Assembly (NCBI GenBank): GCA_034211175.1
Contig: JAXHUH010000063.1
Location: 19,524 to 83,523 of the forward strand
Direction of reading: 5' to 3'
Source of the DNA: JAXHUH01 sp034211175
Lineage (GTDB): Bacteria > Actinomycetota > Acidimicrobiia > Acidimicrobiales > CAIXPF01
Length of the DNA: 64,000 nucleotides
Part shown: positions 18,481 to 27,443 of the stretch, piece by piece
Position numbering within the stretch: position 1 is the first letter of the stretch
Layout: each line of letters begins with the position of its first letter
Notes under the pieces: generated by a model
Told to the model about the DNA's origin: nothing
The model's input: only the letters and a program-made list of their open reading frames with translations
Databases searched by the model: none
Translations under genes and position numbers: made by a program

Positions 18481-19389
18481 TCAGGCGATGACGTCTACCG
18501 GGGTGCCGAGGGGGACGGTGGTGATGAGCTGGGTGATCAGCTCGTTGGGGAGGCGGACGCAGCCGTTCGACGCCGCGGTGCCGATCAGGCCCGGACGGTT
18601 CGTGCCGTGGATGGCGATGATCGGCTCGTCGCCGTTGAACGACTGCAGAGCCTCGCTGCGGGCCGACAGGGCGAGGATGTACGGCCCGTAGACCCCGTGG
18701 GGGTTCGGCAGCGCCAGCGCGTCGGTCACGAAGAAGCGCCCGTACGGCGTCGGCGTGCCCTGGCGCCCGACCACGACGGAGCTCTGCGCCACCACCTGCT
18801 GACCGTCCACGACCGTGATCGTGCGGTCGCTCACGTCGACCACGATCCGGTGATCGATCGACCGCAGCTCGACCTGGTCCCGCAGGATCCAGCCCTCGGT
18901 ATGGTTCGGGCGGATCGGCAGCTGCACCCGCAGCCACGCGCCGTGGGTGGCCGTGACGAGGAACACCTGCGGGCTCGAGAACCGGGTCGTCGCCGTGAAC
19001 GTGCGCACGACCTGGTCCGGGGTCGGCTCCGCCCACGGCTGCTCGTACACGGCGATGTCGGCGCCGGACACCGCGGCGACCGCGGCGGGCCCGATGCCGA
19101 CCTCGACGGTCTCGCCGGCCGCCAGCGGCGGGGTCGGTTCGACCAGCGTCATCGTCGTTCCCGTCGTGACCGACGCCAGCGTGGTCACGCCGTGGTCGAC
19201 GACGTCGCCGAGTAGTCGGACCACGTGACTGGGGTCGACCAGCTCGGTCGTCGTGGTCGTCGACGGTGGCCCGGTCGTGGGCACGACCGTGATGCGGGCC
19301 GCCTCGTCCCGCATGTCCCCGACTGTGGCGCAGGCGGGGAGCGCGAGTGCGAGCACCGCCAGAAGCGCCTCGACCCGCCATCGACGCAC
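18481..19389 (-). CDS. L,D-transpeptidase lipoprotein (YkuD)
   Basis: A 302-residue secreted enzyme that forms 3-3 crosslinks in peptidoglycan. A lipobox (LALPAC) near residue 20 predicts lipid anchoring, followed by a Thr/Pro linker and an SH3-like region (about 110-180). The YkuD catalytic domain ends with the conserved HGTN and SNGCVRLP motifs carrying the catalytic His and Cys. The start is GTG at 19389 with TAGACT 6 nt upstream. Confidence 0.92.
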   Translation of the reverse strand: MRRWRVEALLAVLALALPACATVGDMRDEAARITVVPTTGPPSTTTTTELVDPSHVVRLLGDVVDHGVTTLASVTTGTTMTLVEPTPPLAAGETVEVGIGPAAVAAVSGADIAVYEQPWAEPTPDQVVRTFTATTRFSSPQVFLVTATHGAWLRVQLPIRPNHTEGWILRDQVELRSIDHRIVVDVSDRTITVVDGQQVVAQSSVVVGRQGTPTPYGRFFVTDALALPNPHGVYGPYILALSARSEALQSFNGDEPIIAIHGTNRPGLIGTAASNGCVRLPNELITQLITTVPLGTPVDVIA

Positions 19390-19395
19390 CTACTC

Positions 19396-19401
19396 AGTCT
19401 A
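19396..19401 (-). promoter_or_regulatory. Leaderless -10 element of the L,D-transpeptidase gene
   Basis: TAGACT on the minus strand, 6 nt before the GTG at 19389, identical to the hexamer before nadD. Confidence 0.55.
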
Positions 19402-19465
19402 GGGACCGAACCCGTGACCCAGTCGGTTCGAAGCGACGGGGCCCATCGGAGGCGAAAGACCTCCG

Positions 19466-20452
19466 TCAGCTCTGTCCGCCATCCATCATCTTCGCGATCG
19501 AACCCAAGATCCGGTCGAGCGCACGGACCCGTGAGTCGCCTAGGTCTACGACGAAGCTTCCCTCGCTCGGTCGGGCGACGACTAGGACCTTGTAGCGTGC
19601 CGGCACCCGGCCTGTCGCCACATGCCGCGTCTCGAGCTGGCGCCGACAATCCGGCAGCTCGGTGTACGGCACGTGGATCGTCCCTTGAGGCGTCCTTCGA
19701 TGCCGACCGTACCGGAAGCCATGGGTCGTCAACACCGCTGAGGTAGTGACACGCCCCAACCGTGCCATCGACCGAAGAGCGACGACCCCGAGAACCGCCT
19801 CCTCCGATTCGAACCCGTGCGCGTGACGAATGTCGTGCATGAGCTTCGGGGAAACACCGCCGGCCCCAGTGATGTGTTCTGAGACGCTAACCAACGCTTC
19901 GATGGCCTTCTGCGTTTGTCTATCTACTTGGCCCATCGTCGGTACAGGCGTGCTCGATGCAGGCGACGCCGCCGATCGCTGATCCTCCTGATCAGAGAGT
20001 TCGCGCTCAAGGCGGGCCTGAGCGAGTGCGTCGAGCAACGCTTTAGCGTCCCGTCGGAAGTCGGGTCCGCCACGAATGCGTGCGGCATGTGCTGCGGGCA
20101 GGTGACGGAGCTCCTCGGGGAACCGGCGGGCGGCGGGCATAGCAGTGTCCCCGACGAGGACGGGGATCACGTGCTTGCCGCTCTCGAAGGCGTTGACGAG
20201 CTCGAATCGTACGACGTCGTCAGGCTCTGCCAGCCGTTCCGGCGCCCATGCCGGCCCAATCATGACGAGCATCGTGTCGATCCGGTCGATGGCATCTCGT
20301 ATCGCGTTACGAAAGTCCGCGCCAGGCGGGATGGACTCGACGTCGAAGAACACGCGTTCGGCTCCTAGGGCGTCGATGAGGCGGTCACACAGCCGCCCAG
20401 ACATGTCTTCGCTGTCGCTTCTCCGGTATGACACAAAGACCCCGTCTGCCAC
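19466..20452 (-). CDS. TIR-domain protein with unknown C-terminal domain
   Basis: A protein of 328 residues. Residues 4-140 are a TIR domain: GVFVSYRRSDSEDMSGRL, VFFDVESIPPGADF, MLVMIGPAWAPERL, VRFELVNAFESGKHVIPVLV. The Glu in VRFELVNAFE sits where bacterial TIR NADases carry their catalytic Glu. After a linker, residues about 175-328 form a domain I cannot assign (ending RVRALDRILGSIAKMMDG). Base and codon use is visibly less GC-rich than in neighbouring genes, which suggests acquisition. GTG 20452 is chosen because TAGCGT lies 8 nt upstream; TTG 20461 is possible. A defence or signalling role is inference. Confidence 0.8.
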   Translation of the reverse strand: MADGVFVSYRRSDSEDMSGRLCDRLIDALGAERVFFDVESIPPGADFRNAIRDAIDRIDTMLVMIGPAWAPERLAEPDDVVRFELVNAFESGKHVIPVLVGDTAMPAARRFPEELRHLPAAHAARIRGGPDFRRDAKALLDALAQARLERELSDQEDQRSAASPASSTPVPTMGQVDRQTQKAIEALVSVSEHITGAGGVSPKLMHDIRHAHGFESEEAVLGVVALRSMARLGRVTTSAVLTTHGFRYGRHRRTPQGTIHVPYTELPDCRRQLETRHVATGRVPARYKVLVVARPSEGSFVVDLGDSRVRALDRILGSIAKMMDGGQS

Positions 20453-20460
20453 GTCGCTCA

Positions 20461-20466
20461 ACGCTA
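20461..20466 (-). promoter_or_regulatory. Leaderless -10 element of the TIR gene
   Basis: TAGCGT on the minus strand, 8 nt before GTG 20452; the same hexamer precedes lepA. It supports the shorter start of the TIR gene. Confidence 0.45.
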
Positions 20467-20592
20467 GGGGTGCTGAACGCGAAGCTGACGACCTAGGGCA
20501 TCCATCCCGTGAACCGGCGGCTCCCACGGGACCGCCGGTCAGGTCAGCCGTCCGACCGGGCTGTTCGGATGCGATGATCCAGGCTCGGTGGG

Positions 20593-21609
20593 TCAGGCCT
20601 TCTTGAGCGCCTCGAGCACCGGCAGCCACGTGTCGGGATCGGAGCGGTACGGGGCGTAGAAGCTGATCCGGTCGACCACGTCACCGAAGCGGCGGTGCAG
20701 CTCCGGGGCGATCCCGTCGGGCTCGGCGACCACGGCGAACGTGTTGAGGATGTCGTCGTCGATCAGCTCGCCCATCTCGGCCCACTTGCCCTGCTTGGAC
20801 AGCGTGTTCAGCTCGTCCTGGAGGCCGCCCCAGCCGTGCAGCTCGAGCACGGGCCGGTAGGCCGGCGTCGAGCCGTAGAACGCGATCTGGCGGCGGGTGC
20901 CGACCGCCGAGCGCTCCATCTCCTCCTCGTTGGCCCCGGTCACGACGAACGCCGGGCCCGAGATGGCGACGTCGTCCATGGTGCGGCCGGCCTTCTCCGC
21001 GCCCCGCTGGAGGGCGGGGATGGTGACCTCACGCAGGTAGCGCTCGGTCGTGAAGCCGTGGCAGAGGAAGATGTCGGAGGTCTCACCGGCGACCTCGGTC
21101 ATCATCGTGCCGACACCGGCGAGGGCGATCTTCGGCAGCCCGTACTGGCTCGGGCCGGGATCGAAGAACGGCGTCATGAGGGTGTGGGTGTAGAAGTCGC
21201 CGCGGAAGTCGAGCTTCTCCTGGTCGTTCCACGAGTCCCAGATGGCCCGGATCGCCAGGATCATCTCCCGCATGCGCGCCGCCGGCTTCGACCACTCCAT
21301 CGAGAACCGCTTGGTGATGTGCGGCTTGATCTGCGAGCCGAGCCCGAGGATGAACCGGCCCTTCGAGTAGGCCTGCAGGTCGTACGCGATCTGCGCCAGG
21401 TTCATCGGGTTCCGGGCGAACGCCACGGCGATCGACGTGCCCAGCTCGAGCGTGGTCGTCTCCTGGCTGGCGAGCACCAGCGGCAGGAACGGGTCGTGCT
21501 TCGTCTCGGCGGTGAAGAAGCCGTCGTAGCCGGCGTCCTCCGCCTTCTTCGCGCTGCCGGTCGGCTCCTCCAGCGAGAAGTCCGTCCCCATGCCTCCATC
21601 GACCTTCAT
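20593..21609 (-). CDS. LLM-class flavin-dependent oxidoreductase (TIGR03617-type)
   Basis: A 338-residue luciferase-like TIM-barrel enzyme, probably using F420 or FMN. It opens with KVDGGMGTDFSLEEP, typical of TIGR03617-type F420 enzymes, and has AYDLQAYSKGRFILGLGSQ and the LPKIALAGVGTMMTEVAGE cofactor-side segment. The substrate is unknown. ATG at 21609 follows TAGGTT by 7 nt. The gene has a normal GC-rich composition, unlike the TIR gene next to it. Confidence 0.88.
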   Translation of the reverse strand: MKVDGGMGTDFSLEEPTGSAKKAEDAGYDGFFTAETKHDPFLPLVLASQETTTLELGTSIAVAFARNPMNLAQIAYDLQAYSKGRFILGLGSQIKPHITKRFSMEWSKPAARMREMILAIRAIWDSWNDQEKLDFRGDFYTHTLMTPFFDPGPSQYGLPKIALAGVGTMMTEVAGETSDIFLCHGFTTERYLREVTIPALQRGAEKAGRTMDDVAISGPAFVVTGANEEEMERSAVGTRRQIAFYGSTPAYRPVLELHGWGGLQDELNTLSKQGKWAEMGELIDDDILNTFAVVAEPDGIAPELHRRFGDVVDRISFYAPYRSDPDTWLPVLEALKKA

Positions 21610-21616
21610 GTCGCCG

Positions 21617-21622
21617 AACCTA
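21617..21622 (-). promoter_or_regulatory. Leaderless -10 element of the LLM oxidoreductase gene
   Basis: TAGGTT on the minus strand, 7 nt before the ATG at 21609, with no ribosome-binding site between. Confidence 0.5.
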
Positions 21623-21674
21623 CTTCGTGCGACTGGTCGAGCGCTCGTTCGACGACTCCCGTCCCGACGGGGTG

Positions 21675-22529
21675 TCAGTCCGTCTCGCCACGGAGGAAGC
21701 GCTCGACCTCGGCGGCCAGGTCGTCGCCCGACGGGATGGCCTGGTCGGTCACCGAGGCGTCGTAGGCCTGCTCGAGCTGGGCGACGAGGTCGAGGTGCTC
21801 GCGGCTGTTCGCCACCAGCTTGTCGAGGTGGGCCCGGGTGCGGGCCGCGGACTCGTCCAACGACTCCCGATCGACCCGCAGGTCAGTGAGCTGCTCGAAC
21901 GCCGCCAGCAACGCGGACGACGCCGCCGGGTAGGCACCGTTGGCGGCGTAGTGGGGGACCTGGGCCCACAGGCCGACCGCGGGGATGCCGGCCTCGGCGC
22001 AGCGCAGCTGGACGGCCGCGGCGATGCCCGCCGGCACCTCGAGACGCCCCGCCACCGAACCGAACGGGCGCACGAGGTCCTGCGACGACGCGGTGGCCAC
22101 CACGCGGGCCGGGCGGGTGTGGGGCACGGCCGCGGGGTAGGCGCCGAGGGACACGACGAGGCGCACGCCGAGCTCGAGCGCCAGTGCGGTCACGTCGCCC
22201 GCGAAGGCGCTCCAACGGTGGTCGGGCTCGGACCCGGTGAGGACGAGGTAGTCGGTCCCCTCGGCGTCGCTCGCCGCGACCAGCGTGATCTCCGGCCAGG
22301 TCAGCTCCTCGAGGACCCCGTCCTGGAGCGTCATCGTCGGCCGACGGCTCTGGTGGTCGACCAGGAGATCGGTGTCGAACGTGGCGATCTCCCGCTCCTC
22401 GGTCGTGTCGGTCATCCGATCGATCGCGGTCGCCCCGCCGAGTCCGGCGTCGATCCAGCCCTCCAGTCCGAGCACGAGGACCGGCTCGTCGAGGCCGGGG
22501 TGGACGAGCAGCTCGAAGAGCGAGCTCAT
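21675..22529 (-). CDS. PAC2-family protein
   Basis: A 284-residue member of the PAC2 family, related to proteasome assembly chaperones and common in Actinobacteria. Landmarks are PVLVLGLEGWIDAGLGGATA near the N-terminus, DYLVLTGSEPDHRW, and VSLGAYPAAVPHTRP. Its bacterial role is not settled. ATG 22529 is used; the frame continues to 22913 but only as antisense to the thioredoxin gene. It is divergent from the thioredoxin gene, with 157 nt between. Confidence 0.85.
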   Translation of the reverse strand: MSSLFELLVHPGLDEPVLVLGLEGWIDAGLGGATAIDRMTDTTEEREIATFDTDLLVDHQSRRPTMTLQDGVLEELTWPEITLVAASDAEGTDYLVLTGSEPDHRWSAFAGDVTALALELGVRLVVSLGAYPAAVPHTRPARVVATASSQDLVRPFGSVAGRLEVPAGIAAAVQLRCAEAGIPAVGLWAQVPHYAANGAYPAASSALLAAFEQLTDLRVDRESLDESAARTRAHLDKLVANSREHLDLVAQLEQAYDASVTDQAIPSGDDLAAEVERFLRGETD

Positions 22530-22686
22530 CGTCGGGACCCGCCACGTGCCCGGGCGCCGAGGGTCGACGACCTCCGGGCGGTCGGTGTCCGGCGTGGCGC
22601 GGCTTCGTCCATCGCCGCCGACCGTATCCGCGGCCGGTACGGTGACGTGGAATGCGGCTGCTGTCGACAGTGTTGGGCGCGAGGCG

Positions 22687-23394
22687 ATGACCACGATCGA
22701 TGTCACCGATGCCACGTTCGAGACCGAGGTCCTCAACCGGTCGCAGACCACCCCGGTGGTCGTCGACCTGTGGGCGCCGTGGTGTGGCCCGTGCAAGACG
22801 CTCGGCCCCATCATCGAGCGGGTGGTCGGCGAGACCAACGGCGCCGTCGTCCTCGCCAAGATCAACGTCGACGACAACCCCCAGGCCGCGCAGGCGTTCC
22901 GGGTGCAGAGCATCCCGGCGGTCTACGCGCTGAAGGACGGCGCCGTCGTCGACGGCTTCATGGGCGCGCAGGGCGAGGCCGCGGTGCGCGAGTTCGTCGA
23001 GCGCCTCCTGCCGACCCCGGAGCAGACCGAGGTCGAGCGCCTGGTCGAGGCCGGCGACGAGGCGTCGCTGACGCGGGCGCTCCAGCTCGAGCCGGACAAC
23101 GAGGCCGCCGTGGTCGCCATGGCCGAGCTGATGGTCAACGACGGCCGCAAGGACGAGGCCCTCGAGCTGCTGGCCCGCATCCCCGAGACGGCCGAGGCCC
23201 GCCGGGTGGCAGCCCTGGCCCGCACCGGTGCGTCCGCCGGCGACGACGTCACCGCCAAGCTCGACGTGCTGCTCGATCAGGTCAAGGGCGACGACGACGC
23301 CCGCAAGGAGTTCATCGACCTGCTCGAGGTCATGGGCCCCGACGACCCGCGCACCGCCGACTACCGCAAGCGGCTCACCTCGCGGCTCTTCTGA
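22687..23394 (+). CDS. Thioredoxin-TPR chaperedoxin (CnoX/YbbN-like)
   Basis: A 235-residue protein with an N-terminal thioredoxin fold and active-site WCGPC (Cys 33 and 36), a cis-Pro loop in SIPAVYAL, and a C-terminal helical TPR-like region (about 115-235) with repeated EALELLARIP-type helices. CnoX/YbbN proteins hold unfolded clients and protect them from oxidation. The ATG at 22687 is preceded by GAGGCG. A 10-bp hairpin follows 6 nt after the stop. Confidence 0.88.
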   Translation: MTTIDVTDATFETEVLNRSQTTPVVVDLWAPWCGPCKTLGPIIERVVGETNGAVVLAKINVDDNPQAAQAFRVQSIPAVYALKDGAVVDGFMGAQGEAAVREFVERLLPTPEQTEVERLVEAGDEASLTRALQLEPDNEAAVVAMAELMVNDGRKDEALELLARIPETAEARRVAALARTGASAGDDVTAKLDVLLDQVKGDDDARKEFIDLLEVMGPDDPRTADYRKRLTSRLF

Positions 23395-23399
23395 GCGCG

Positions 23400-23423
23400 C
23401 CCGGCCGCCCACCGGCGGCCGGG
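23400..23423 (+). terminator. Terminator of the thioredoxin-TPR gene
   Basis: A perfect 10-bp stem (CCCGGCCGCC / GGCGGCCGGG) with a 4-nt loop, 5 nt after the stop codon. Confidence 0.7.
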
Positions 23424-23526
23424 TCCCCGCACTCGCAGCACCGACTGCCGACGAACAGCGCCCCGGGGCCGACGGGCTAAGCTCTCGGTCGCCTCCGGGC
23501 ATCGCTTCCCCTGCGACTCCTCGTTC

Positions 23527-24363
23527 GTGGGATGTGCCGTGCCCGAATCCCTCCGGCGCCGAGATCGGCGCTCCGTCCTCGATCGCCTGACGCCCTCGGC
23601 CGGCGACTCGAACGCACCGGGGACCACCAGCACCAGCCCGCTCGATCCGGCGGTCGTCCTCGGCGACCCCGACGCCATCCTCGACGACCCGGGGCTCGCC
23701 GCCCCGTACGTGCCCACACCGTGGCCCCGGCGCCTCGGTGAGGAGCTCGTCGGGCGGGTCGGCCCCGACCGTCTGGTGGCGGCGTTGGTCGTGGTCGTCG
23801 GCGTCGTCGCTGCGGTCGGCCTCCTCGGCGGCTGGCTGCTCGGCCGGACGGTCCGCCCGGCGACCGAGGAGCTGCTCGCCCGACCGGTGCCGGTGACGAC
23901 GTCGACCGTTGCGGTCCCGCCCGAGCCGATGGTGGTCCACGTCGCCGGCGCCGTCGTCAGCGAGGGCATCGTCGAGCTCGACGAGGGTGCCCGGGTGGCG
24001 GACGCGCTCGCAGCCGCCGGCGGCCCGGCCCCGGTCGCGGACCTGGGTCGCGTCAACCTGGCCGAACCGCTCGGCGACGGTGCCCGGGTGTTCGTGCCCG
24101 CGGTCGGCGAGGCGTCCGCGCCCCAGCCGGTGGCGGTCGTCGGGCCGTCGTCCGCCGAGGGCGACGACACCCGGCCGGTCGAGGTCAACCGCGCGGGCCC
24201 GGACGAGCTCGAACGGCTGCCCGGCGTCGGGCCCGCCCTGGCGACGGCGATCGTGGCCCACCGCGACGAGCACGGGCCGTTCTCGTCGGTGGACGACCTG
24301 CTCGCCGTGTCGGGCATCGGTCCGGCGAAGCTGGCGGGCTTCCGTGATCTCGTCGTCGTCTGA
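23527..24363 (+). CDS. comEA: ComEA-like DNA-binding membrane protein
   Basis: A 278-residue protein with one membrane helix (about 81-103), an SLBB domain outside (VVHVAGAVVSEGIVELDEGA, then NLAEPLGDGARVFVP) and a C-terminal helix-hairpin-helix pair (VNRAGPDELERLPGVGPALA and VSGIGPAKLAGF). ComEA binds incoming double-stranded DNA at the cell surface during transformation. GTG at 23527 or 23539 can start it. Its end overlaps the best start of comEC, so the two are probably co-translated. Confidence 0.9.
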   Translation: MGCAVPESLRRRDRRSVLDRLTPSAGDSNAPGTTSTSPLDPAVVLGDPDAILDDPGLAAPYVPTPWPRRLGEELVGRVGPDRLVAALVVVVGVVAAVGLLGGWLLGRTVRPATEELLARPVPVTTSTVAVPPEPMVVHVAGAVVSEGIVELDEGARVADALAAAGGPAPVADLGRVNLAEPLGDGARVFVPAVGEASAPQPVAVVGPSSAEGDDTRPVEVNRAGPDELERLPGVGPALATAIVAHRDEHGPFSSVDDLLAVSGIGPAKLAGFRDLVVV

Positions 24364-25747
24364 GTGGGTCGCCCGTAAGCGCGCCGGGGTGATCGGGGAC
24401 GTCCCGATCGCCGCGCTCGCCGTCGGGTCGTTCGCTGCGGCCAGGCTCGGGTGGGCGGTGCCGCCGGTCGTGGTGATCGCGATCGTCGCGCTGGGCGGGA
24501 TGTCGCGCCGGCCGTTGGTCGTGGCGCTCGGCGTCCTGTTGGCGGTGAGCGCCCTGGGTGCCCGGGCGGAGGCCGGCCTCGTCGGAGCGAGCGCCGGCGC
24601 GGTCGACGGCGAGGCGGTGGTCGTGGCCGACCCGGAGCGGGCCGAGCGGGGCTCGGTGCGGGCCGAGGTCTCGATGGGCGGCAAGCGGTGGGAGGCACGG
24701 GCGTCCGGCGCCGTTGCCGACGACCTGGCGCCGCTCGAGGTCGGCGACCGGGTGGTGCTCTCGGGCGCGGTGCGACCGTTCGACGAGCCGTCGGGCTGGT
24801 CGCGCAGCCGGCACCTGGTCGGGCGACTGCGGGTCGCCGAGGTCGGCGAGATCACACCTGCCGGCGGTCTGTACGGCCTGGCCAACGACCTGCGGGGGCT
24901 CATCTCGTCCGGCGCGTCGTCGATGTCGAGCGACCACCACGGGTTGTTCACCGGCCTCGTCTACGGCGACGACGGCAACCTCGGGCCGGCGCTCGACGCC
25001 GACGTGCGGGCGTCGGGCCTGACCCACCTCGCCGCGGTGTCGGGCCAGAACGTCGCGTTCCTGCTGGCCGCGGCCGCCCCACTGCTGAGCCGGCTGCCCC
25101 GGTGGCCGCGCTGGGTCGCGCTCGTCGGACTGCTCCTGTTCTTCGCGGTGCTCACCCGGCTCGAGCCGTCGGTGCTGCGGGCGACGGTGATGGCCGGCAT
25201 CGCCGCGCTCGCGGCCACGGTCGGACGCCCGGCCACCGGCTTCCGGGTCCTCGGGCTCGCCGTCATCGGGCTGTTGCTCGTCGACCCGCTCCTGACGTGG
25301 TCGGTTGGTTTCCAGCTCTCGGTGGCGGCGTCGACCGGGATCCTGGTGCTCGGCCCGCGCCTCGGTGCCCGCTCGGCGGTCGGTCGGGCATTCGCCATCA
25401 CGCTGGCCGCACAGCTCGCGGTGGCGCCGCTGCTGATCCTCACCTTCGGGGAGATGGCGCTCGCCGGTGCACCGGCGACGATGGCCGCCGCCCCGGTGGC
25501 CGGGCCGGTGATGGGGTGGGGGATGACCGCCGGCGCGCTCGCCGGCGTCGTGGGCGAGCCGCTGGCGACCGTGCTCCACGTCCCGACCGCCGTCGCGCTC
25601 AGTTGGATCGTGCTCGTCGCCCGGCTCGGCGCCGCCCTCCCAGCCGCCTCACCGACGACGTCGATCGCCGTGCTCGCGCTCGTCGCCGCGCTCGTGTGGT
25701 GGGCCCATCGGCGTCGCCGGCCCGCTCCGGTCCGGGGCGAACGATGA
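24344..25747 (+). CDS. comEC: ComEC/Rec2-like DNA uptake channel without lactamase domain
   Basis: A membrane protein of about 467 residues. The N-terminal part has two membrane helices and an OB-like DUF4131 region. The Competence domain follows, with the conserved LTHLAAVSGQNVAFL and many helices. The frame ends soon after the last helix in a basic tail, so the metallo-beta-lactamase domain found at the C-terminus of most ComEC proteins is missing, and the next gene is holA. GTG 24344 overlaps comEA; GTG 24389 is an alternative. It would pass single-stranded DNA across the membrane. Confidence 0.87.
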   Translation: MISSSSEWVARKRAGVIGDVPIAALAVGSFAAARLGWAVPPVVVIAIVALGGMSRRPLVVALGVLLAVSALGARAEAGLVGASAGAVDGEAVVVADPERAERGSVRAEVSMGGKRWEARASGAVADDLAPLEVGDRVVLSGAVRPFDEPSGWSRSRHLVGRLRVAEVGEITPAGGLYGLANDLRGLISSGASSMSSDHHGLFTGLVYGDDGNLGPALDADVRASGLTHLAAVSGQNVAFLLAAAAPLLSRLPRWPRWVALVGLLLFFAVLTRLEPSVLRATVMAGIAALAATVGRPATGFRVLGLAVIGLLLVDPLLTWSVGFQLSVAASTGILVLGPRLGARSAVGRAFAITLAAQLAVAPLLILTFGEMALAGAPATMAAAPVAGPVMGWGMTAGALAGVVGEPLATVLHVPTAVALSWIVLVARLGAALPAASPTTSIAVLALVAALVWWAHRRRRPAPVRGER

Positions 25748-25826
25748 GGCGGCGCGCGGGCGCTACGGTCTGGTCCGTGCACGAGCTCCGCGACCTCCGA
25801 TCCGGCCGGCGAGCCGGCGAGCGCCG

Positions 25827-26813
25827 ATGAGCGGCGCGTCCCGACCGATCGTCGTCCTCGTGCGGGGTGATGACGCCAGCCTCGTGGCCGATGCGCTCGG
25901 ACGTGTCGTCGACGAAGCCGTCGGCGACGCCGACCGGACGCTGGTGGTCGACGAGTACGCGGGGGAGGAGTACGAGCTGGCGGCCGCGGCCGACGCCGCG
26001 CAGACCCCGCCGTTCCTCACCGATCACCGGGTCGTCGTCGCCCGGGACATGCAGCGGTTCACCAACAAGGACGCCGTGGTGCCGGTCGTCGACTACCTGG
26101 CCGACCCGCTGCCGACGTCCACCCTCGTCCTGGTCTGGGAGGGCGGCGGGCGCCTGCCGAAGTCGCTGACCGACGCGGTGAAGAACGCCGGCGGCGAGAC
26201 GATCAGCGCGTCGGTGCCCTCGGGCCGGGCCCGCTCCCAGTGGGTCGAGGACCGGATCAACCTGTCCGGCGTCGTGCTCGACACGAGGGCGAAGACGCTC
26301 GTCACCGACCAGCTCGGCGACGACCTCGATCGCCTGGCCGGGGTGCTCGGCTCGCTCGCGTCGATCTATGGCACCGGCAACCGCCTGAGCGCCGACGACG
26401 TGGCGCCGTTCCTCGGCGAGGCCGGTTCGGTGCCGCCGTGGGAGCTGACCGACGCCATCGACAAGGGTGACATCCCGGTCGCGCTGGACAAGCTGAGCCG
26501 GATGCTCGGCGCCGGCTCCCGCCACCCGCTCCAGGTCATGGTGACGCTCCACCAGCACTACGAGCGGATGCTGCGCCTCGACGGCTCCGACGCCCGGGGG
26601 GAGAAGCAGGCCGCCGCCCGCCTCGGGATGAAGGGCAGCACGTTCCCGGCCCGCAAGGCGCTCGAGCAGGGTCGTCGCCTCGGTGGCCGCAAGATCGGCC
26701 GGGCCATCGAGCTGCTGGCCGACGCCGACCTCGACCTGCGCGGCGCCTCGGCGTGGCCGTCGGAGCTGGTGATGGAGGTCCTCGTCGCCCGCCTCACCCG
26801 CCTCAGCCGCTAG
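25827..26813 (+). CDS. holA: DNA polymerase III subunit delta
   Basis: The 328-residue clamp-loader delta subunit, which opens the sliding clamp. Family features include the N-terminal VVLVRGDDASLVADAL, TPPFLTDHRVVVARDMQRF, the LVLVWEGGGRLPKSL strand, and the C-terminal MLGAGSRHPLQVMVTLHQHY and KIGRAIELLADADLDLRG helices. The comEA-comEC-holA order is conserved in many bacteria. ATG at 25827 follows comEC by 79 nt. Confidence 0.93.
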   Translation: MSGASRPIVVLVRGDDASLVADALGRVVDEAVGDADRTLVVDEYAGEEYELAAAADAAQTPPFLTDHRVVVARDMQRFTNKDAVVPVVDYLADPLPTSTLVLVWEGGGRLPKSLTDAVKNAGGETISASVPSGRARSQWVEDRINLSGVVLDTRAKTLVTDQLGDDLDRLAGVLGSLASIYGTGNRLSADDVAPFLGEAGSVPPWELTDAIDKGDIPVALDKLSRMLGAGSRHPLQVMVTLHQHYERMLRLDGSDARGEKQAAARLGMKGSTFPARKALEQGRRLGGRKIGRAIELLADADLDLRGASAWPSELVMEVLVARLTRLSR

Positions 26814-26826
26814 CGGCGTCGCCCGG

Positions 26827-27216
26827 TCAGCCGACGAGGGTGGCGCGCGGCGAGGCCGCGGCCATCCCGGCGTCGGTGGTGATCAGGCGGCCATCCAGCT
26901 GGCCGGCGAGCTCGACGTAGAGCGCGTCCACGAGACGCAGGTTGTGGCGTCGACGCCATGTACCGGGCAGCAGGCCGGCGAGCTCGTGTCGTTCGAGGGG
27001 CGCCGCCGCCAGCCGGTCTACTCGTTCGGCCACGTCGTCGGCGGACAGCTTCCCGGCCCGGTGGAGGCGGCCCAGGGCCGAGAGGACCTCGGCATCGAGA
27101 TGCGCCGGGGCGTGGAGCACGTGGCCGCGGATCCCGGCCGACACCGCCGCTGCGAGGTTCGAACCGGTGAGGAGGTCGACGATCGCCGAGGCATCGACGA
27201 CGACCGGCGCACTCAT
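26827..27216 (-). CDS. vapC: VapC-type PIN-domain ribonuclease toxin
   Basis: A 129-residue PIN-domain protein. The acidic residues are visible as VVDASAIVD near the N-terminus, HLDAEVLSALGR, LRLVDALYVELA and LITTDAGMA, forming the metal-binding site of an RNA-cutting toxin. Its ATG overlaps the vapB stop (ATGA), as is typical for these pairs. It converges on holA with a 13-nt gap. Confidence 0.92.
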   Translation of the reverse strand: MSAPVVVDASAIVDLLTGSNLAAAVSAGIRGHVLHAPAHLDAEVLSALGRLHRAGKLSADDVAERVDRLAAAPLERHELAGLLPGTWRRRHNLRLVDALYVELAGQLDGRLITTDAGMAAASPRATLVG

Positions 27217-27437
27217 TCGCCCGACAGCTCGTTCTTGGCCTCAGCGATCGCCAGTGCCACGTCCTCGTGACGGACCCCGCTCGGCGCATCGGCTGCGAGC
27301 TGGTCCAGCCAGACGTCGGTGCGCTGCGTCGCGAGTGCGGCGCGCAGCGCATCCTGGGTCAGGCTCGACACGTTCAGCCCGGCGTCCCTGGCCGCAGCCG
27401 CGAGGTCGTCGGGGAGGTAGACGTTCACCCGGGCCAT
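27213..27437 (-). CDS. vapB: VapB-type antitoxin
   Basis: A 74-residue antitoxin with an N-terminal ribbon-helix-helix (ARVNVYLPDDLAAAARDAGL, then SSLTQDALRAAL) and a charged C-terminus that should bind VapC. The start is ATG 27437, 6 nt after TAGCAT, so the message is leaderless; GTG 27443 is possible. Autoregulation is expected, but I do not see a clear long palindrome upstream. Confidence 0.88.
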   Translation of the reverse strand: MARVNVYLPDDLAAAARDAGLNVSSLTQDALRAALATQRTDVWLDQLAADAPSGVRHEDVALAIAEAKNELSGE

Positions 27438-27443
27438 GCGCAC

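Noticed and set aside
21883..24951. Minus-strand frame of 1,022 residues
   Set aside because: It runs antisense across the thioredoxin and comEA genes; the Arg/Ser/Ala-rich text has no domain, a known effect of high GC.
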